This document shows positions 62,047 to 64,000 of a stretch of DNA of 64,000 nucleotides, one piece after another. The position numbers and the translations under genes are program-made. The notes below the pieces were generated by a model. It was not told where the DNA came from. It saw nothing but the letters and a program-made list of their open reading frames with translations, and did no database searches. Source of the stretch: Dipteronia dyeriana (taxonomy: Eukaryota > Streptophyta > Magnoliopsida > Sapindales > Sapindaceae); assembly GCA_032871835.1 (NCBI GenBank), contig CM065299.1, positions 4,125,001 to 4,189,000 of the forward strand, in the 5' to 3' direction. How positions within the stretch are numbered: the stretch's first letter is position 1; every line of letters starts with the position of its first letter.

Positions 62047-63686
62047 GTTGAGAGGTTGAAAAATGAAAAATAAAAAATAGTGAAGAGAACTAGAGAAGTG
62101 TGGAACATGAAATATATTTATATATATAAAGAGAGAGAAGAAGAAGAGTGTGGTGAGATCACATGAAGAACCGATTATTGCGCCGGGTATATGGAAGATG
62201 GAAGTTGTATTGTATTCTTTTTATTTGCACTAGAGACCACCACCACCACCTATATATATAATATAAGCTTTTGATTTTTTTGATATAGATATTATTTTCT
62301 TTTTGTTTTTTTTTGTTTATGCTATTTTGTTTTAGACACTGTGACAAAAGAATTTGCTAGAATCTTGGTCCACCAGAAGAGAAAAATAGTACTGATGAAT
62401 TAATTAATATATGGTCCTCTCTAATCTCTATCTATTTATCGCTACAGAGGTTTTTGTGGTGATTTAGTTCAGAGTTTGTAGATTGGCTTGGTATAACAAA
62501 CAAAGCTTGATTTGAGGAATATTCCTAACAAAATCATGCATTTAGTTACAAATTTACGGGGACGTCAGAGGTGGCAGGATAAGATTGGACCCATGTGATA
62601 GCTTGGACTTTAATAATTAAATTAATATACTTTGATTAATTAATTTTATATTAATATGCTAAGTTAAATAATTAGGTCCTTCGGTTGCTCTCATTATTGA
62701 TCGACGTCGCAGCTGCATAATCAAACATTTAGAATTCTTAATCATTTGTACTAAATTAAACCGTTGTATATTTTCTTACGGTTAGTATATCACATCTCGA
62801 GTTTTCTTTATATCAAACAGATATCTAATCCGTTCGATTATCTAAATAAATATTCGGACCGAACTACGTATATCTAATCAGCTCGGTACCATTTGGTGTC
62901 AAGATTTATTGCAAAATGTGATCATCAATTCTCCTGAGTACTGTACCTTATTATCATTATTATTATTATACTATCTCTTTATCTGAAACTATAAATCACA
63001 TGCTATATGTATCACCAAAATTGCTGATTTGATAATGTTTTCGAATCTCTAACCGGCCCACCACAACTTGATACTGCTTGTTATAATTAATCGTCACTAT
63101 TAATGTTGCTTAACCTATATACGATACTCATGATCATCTAAGACCAACTTTCAGCTACCAGCCAACTGATCCCAGTTAAGCGAAATTATGTCGGAGCCTT
63201 TCATTTCTAATTTGACAACTAATAATTTAATAATTAAAAATGAAGAATATTTGTATATAGACATGCATCGATAAAAAATGTCTTTGTTTTTAGCGTTGGA
63301 AGTTGGAACTAGCTCTACTGCTAGCGAATTAATTGATTCTAAAAACTGGTTTTGTAAATATATGTATACAATTCTACCAATATATTTTATTTTTATTTTT
63401 ATTTTTTTTTGGAAATATATATGTGAACTTTTTCTATCCGTATCCATTATTTTAATACAATAAATATTTTTGATGAAATTGTATGCAATCAAATGTTTTT
63501 CAAACAGATTTTTTGTATATATGTTAAGAAAATTAAAATATACAATTGATTAAAATTTGGAACTTTTTTAGGATTTGAGAGTTATTTTTTCTTATATTTT
63601 TCTATTTTAAAATGTTTTATTCTTAAAAAAGTCAGAAAAAATTAGTTTTTGTACTTGAAAATTTTTCATTTTTTTTCCACAGATAT
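62047..63686. other. AT-rich spacer
   Basis: The first ~150 bases are the promoter of the gene at 61648-62046, including a GA-rich 62130-62150. No further gene was recognised. Confidence 0.5.
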
Positions 63687-63791
63687 ATTTCAATGTTTTT
63701 ATTATGCACACAAAAAATTACATCAAGATTCAATATATTCTATTAAATTTCATCAACTGTGTCTAGAGTATATCGTAAAAAGACCTTATTG

Positions 63792-63855
<64 letters not shown>

Positions 63856-64000
63856 ATGTGTGTATTTCAATGTTTTTATCATTTATATACGTAAAAAATC
63901 ATATCAAGATTCAATATATTTCATTAAATTTCATTTAAAGTATGTATATATTTCAATGCTTTTATCATTTATATATACAAAAAATCATATCAATATTCAA
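63687..64000. repeat. ~85-bp tandem repeat interrupted by (TA)n, continuing past the window
   Basis: Units starting at 63687, 63864 and 63948 share TATTTCAATG(T/C)TTTTAT, an A-rich segment, CATATCAAGATTCAATATAT and ATTAAATTTCAT. The first unit is separated from the second by a long TA run (63796-63843) passing into GTGTGT. The third is cut by the window edge. Confidence 0.8.

Noticed and set aside
1..64000. A new prokaryote-style defence or mobile gene system
   Set aside because: Introns, codon context and all recognised families are plant nuclear; no operons, CRISPR repeats or phage genes were seen.

Overview
The window is nuclear DNA of a eudicot plant. The reasons are spliced genes with GT-AG introns and AT-rich spacers, plant gene families (AXR1, mitochondrial aconitase, an intronless LRR receptor-like protein), and plant-type LTR retrotransposons, hAT elements and MITEs. 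I cannot name the species from the sequence. I see no prokaryotic or viral system and no CRISPR array.

Layout. 1-4715 (- strand): most of AXR1, the regulatory half of the NEDD8-activating enzyme, running off the left edge. 4716-8934: spacer with a 926-bp Harbinger-like element and several local duplications. 8935-9339 (-): a short single-exon gene of unknown function; a terminal-inverted-repeat element lies about 190 bp upstream of its ATG. 10412-12314: repeat-rich spacer with a microsatellite, a 147-bp hairpin MITE, and the left half of an inverted array of a small, intron-preceded terminal exon.

12315-31887: a Ty3/gypsy retrotransposon of the Tat type. It has ~0.9-kb LTRs, decayed gag-pol on + and an antisense extra ORF. 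A Ty1/copia element (SIRE/Maximus-like, - strand) lies inside it from about 19140 to 28564, and a 3225-bp hAT transposon (23385-26609) lies inside the copia gag with perfect 8-bp target duplications. This is a three-level nest. 31888-33440: the right half of the inverted exon array, itself cut by a 946-bp non-autonomous hAT element.

36339-39440 (+): an intact 1033-aa LRR receptor-like protein, probably a surface immune receptor, that lacks the usual C-terminal cap cysteines. 42282-48567 (+): an aconitase pseudogene that keeps its introns but lacks exons 1-2. 51501-59623 (+): the intact 20-exon mitochondrial aconitase gene (998 aa), so the two are a segmental tandem duplication. 61648-62046 (-): a small probably N-myristoylated protein of unknown function. 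The remainder is AT-rich spacer with MITE, SINE and tandem-repeat relics.

The host genes are functionally unrelated: protein neddylation and auxin response, the TCA cycle, and immune perception. Nothing resembles an operon or gene cluster apart from the aconitase pair. The least explained structure is the five-copy terminal-exon array, with conserved reading frames, around the gypsy insertion.
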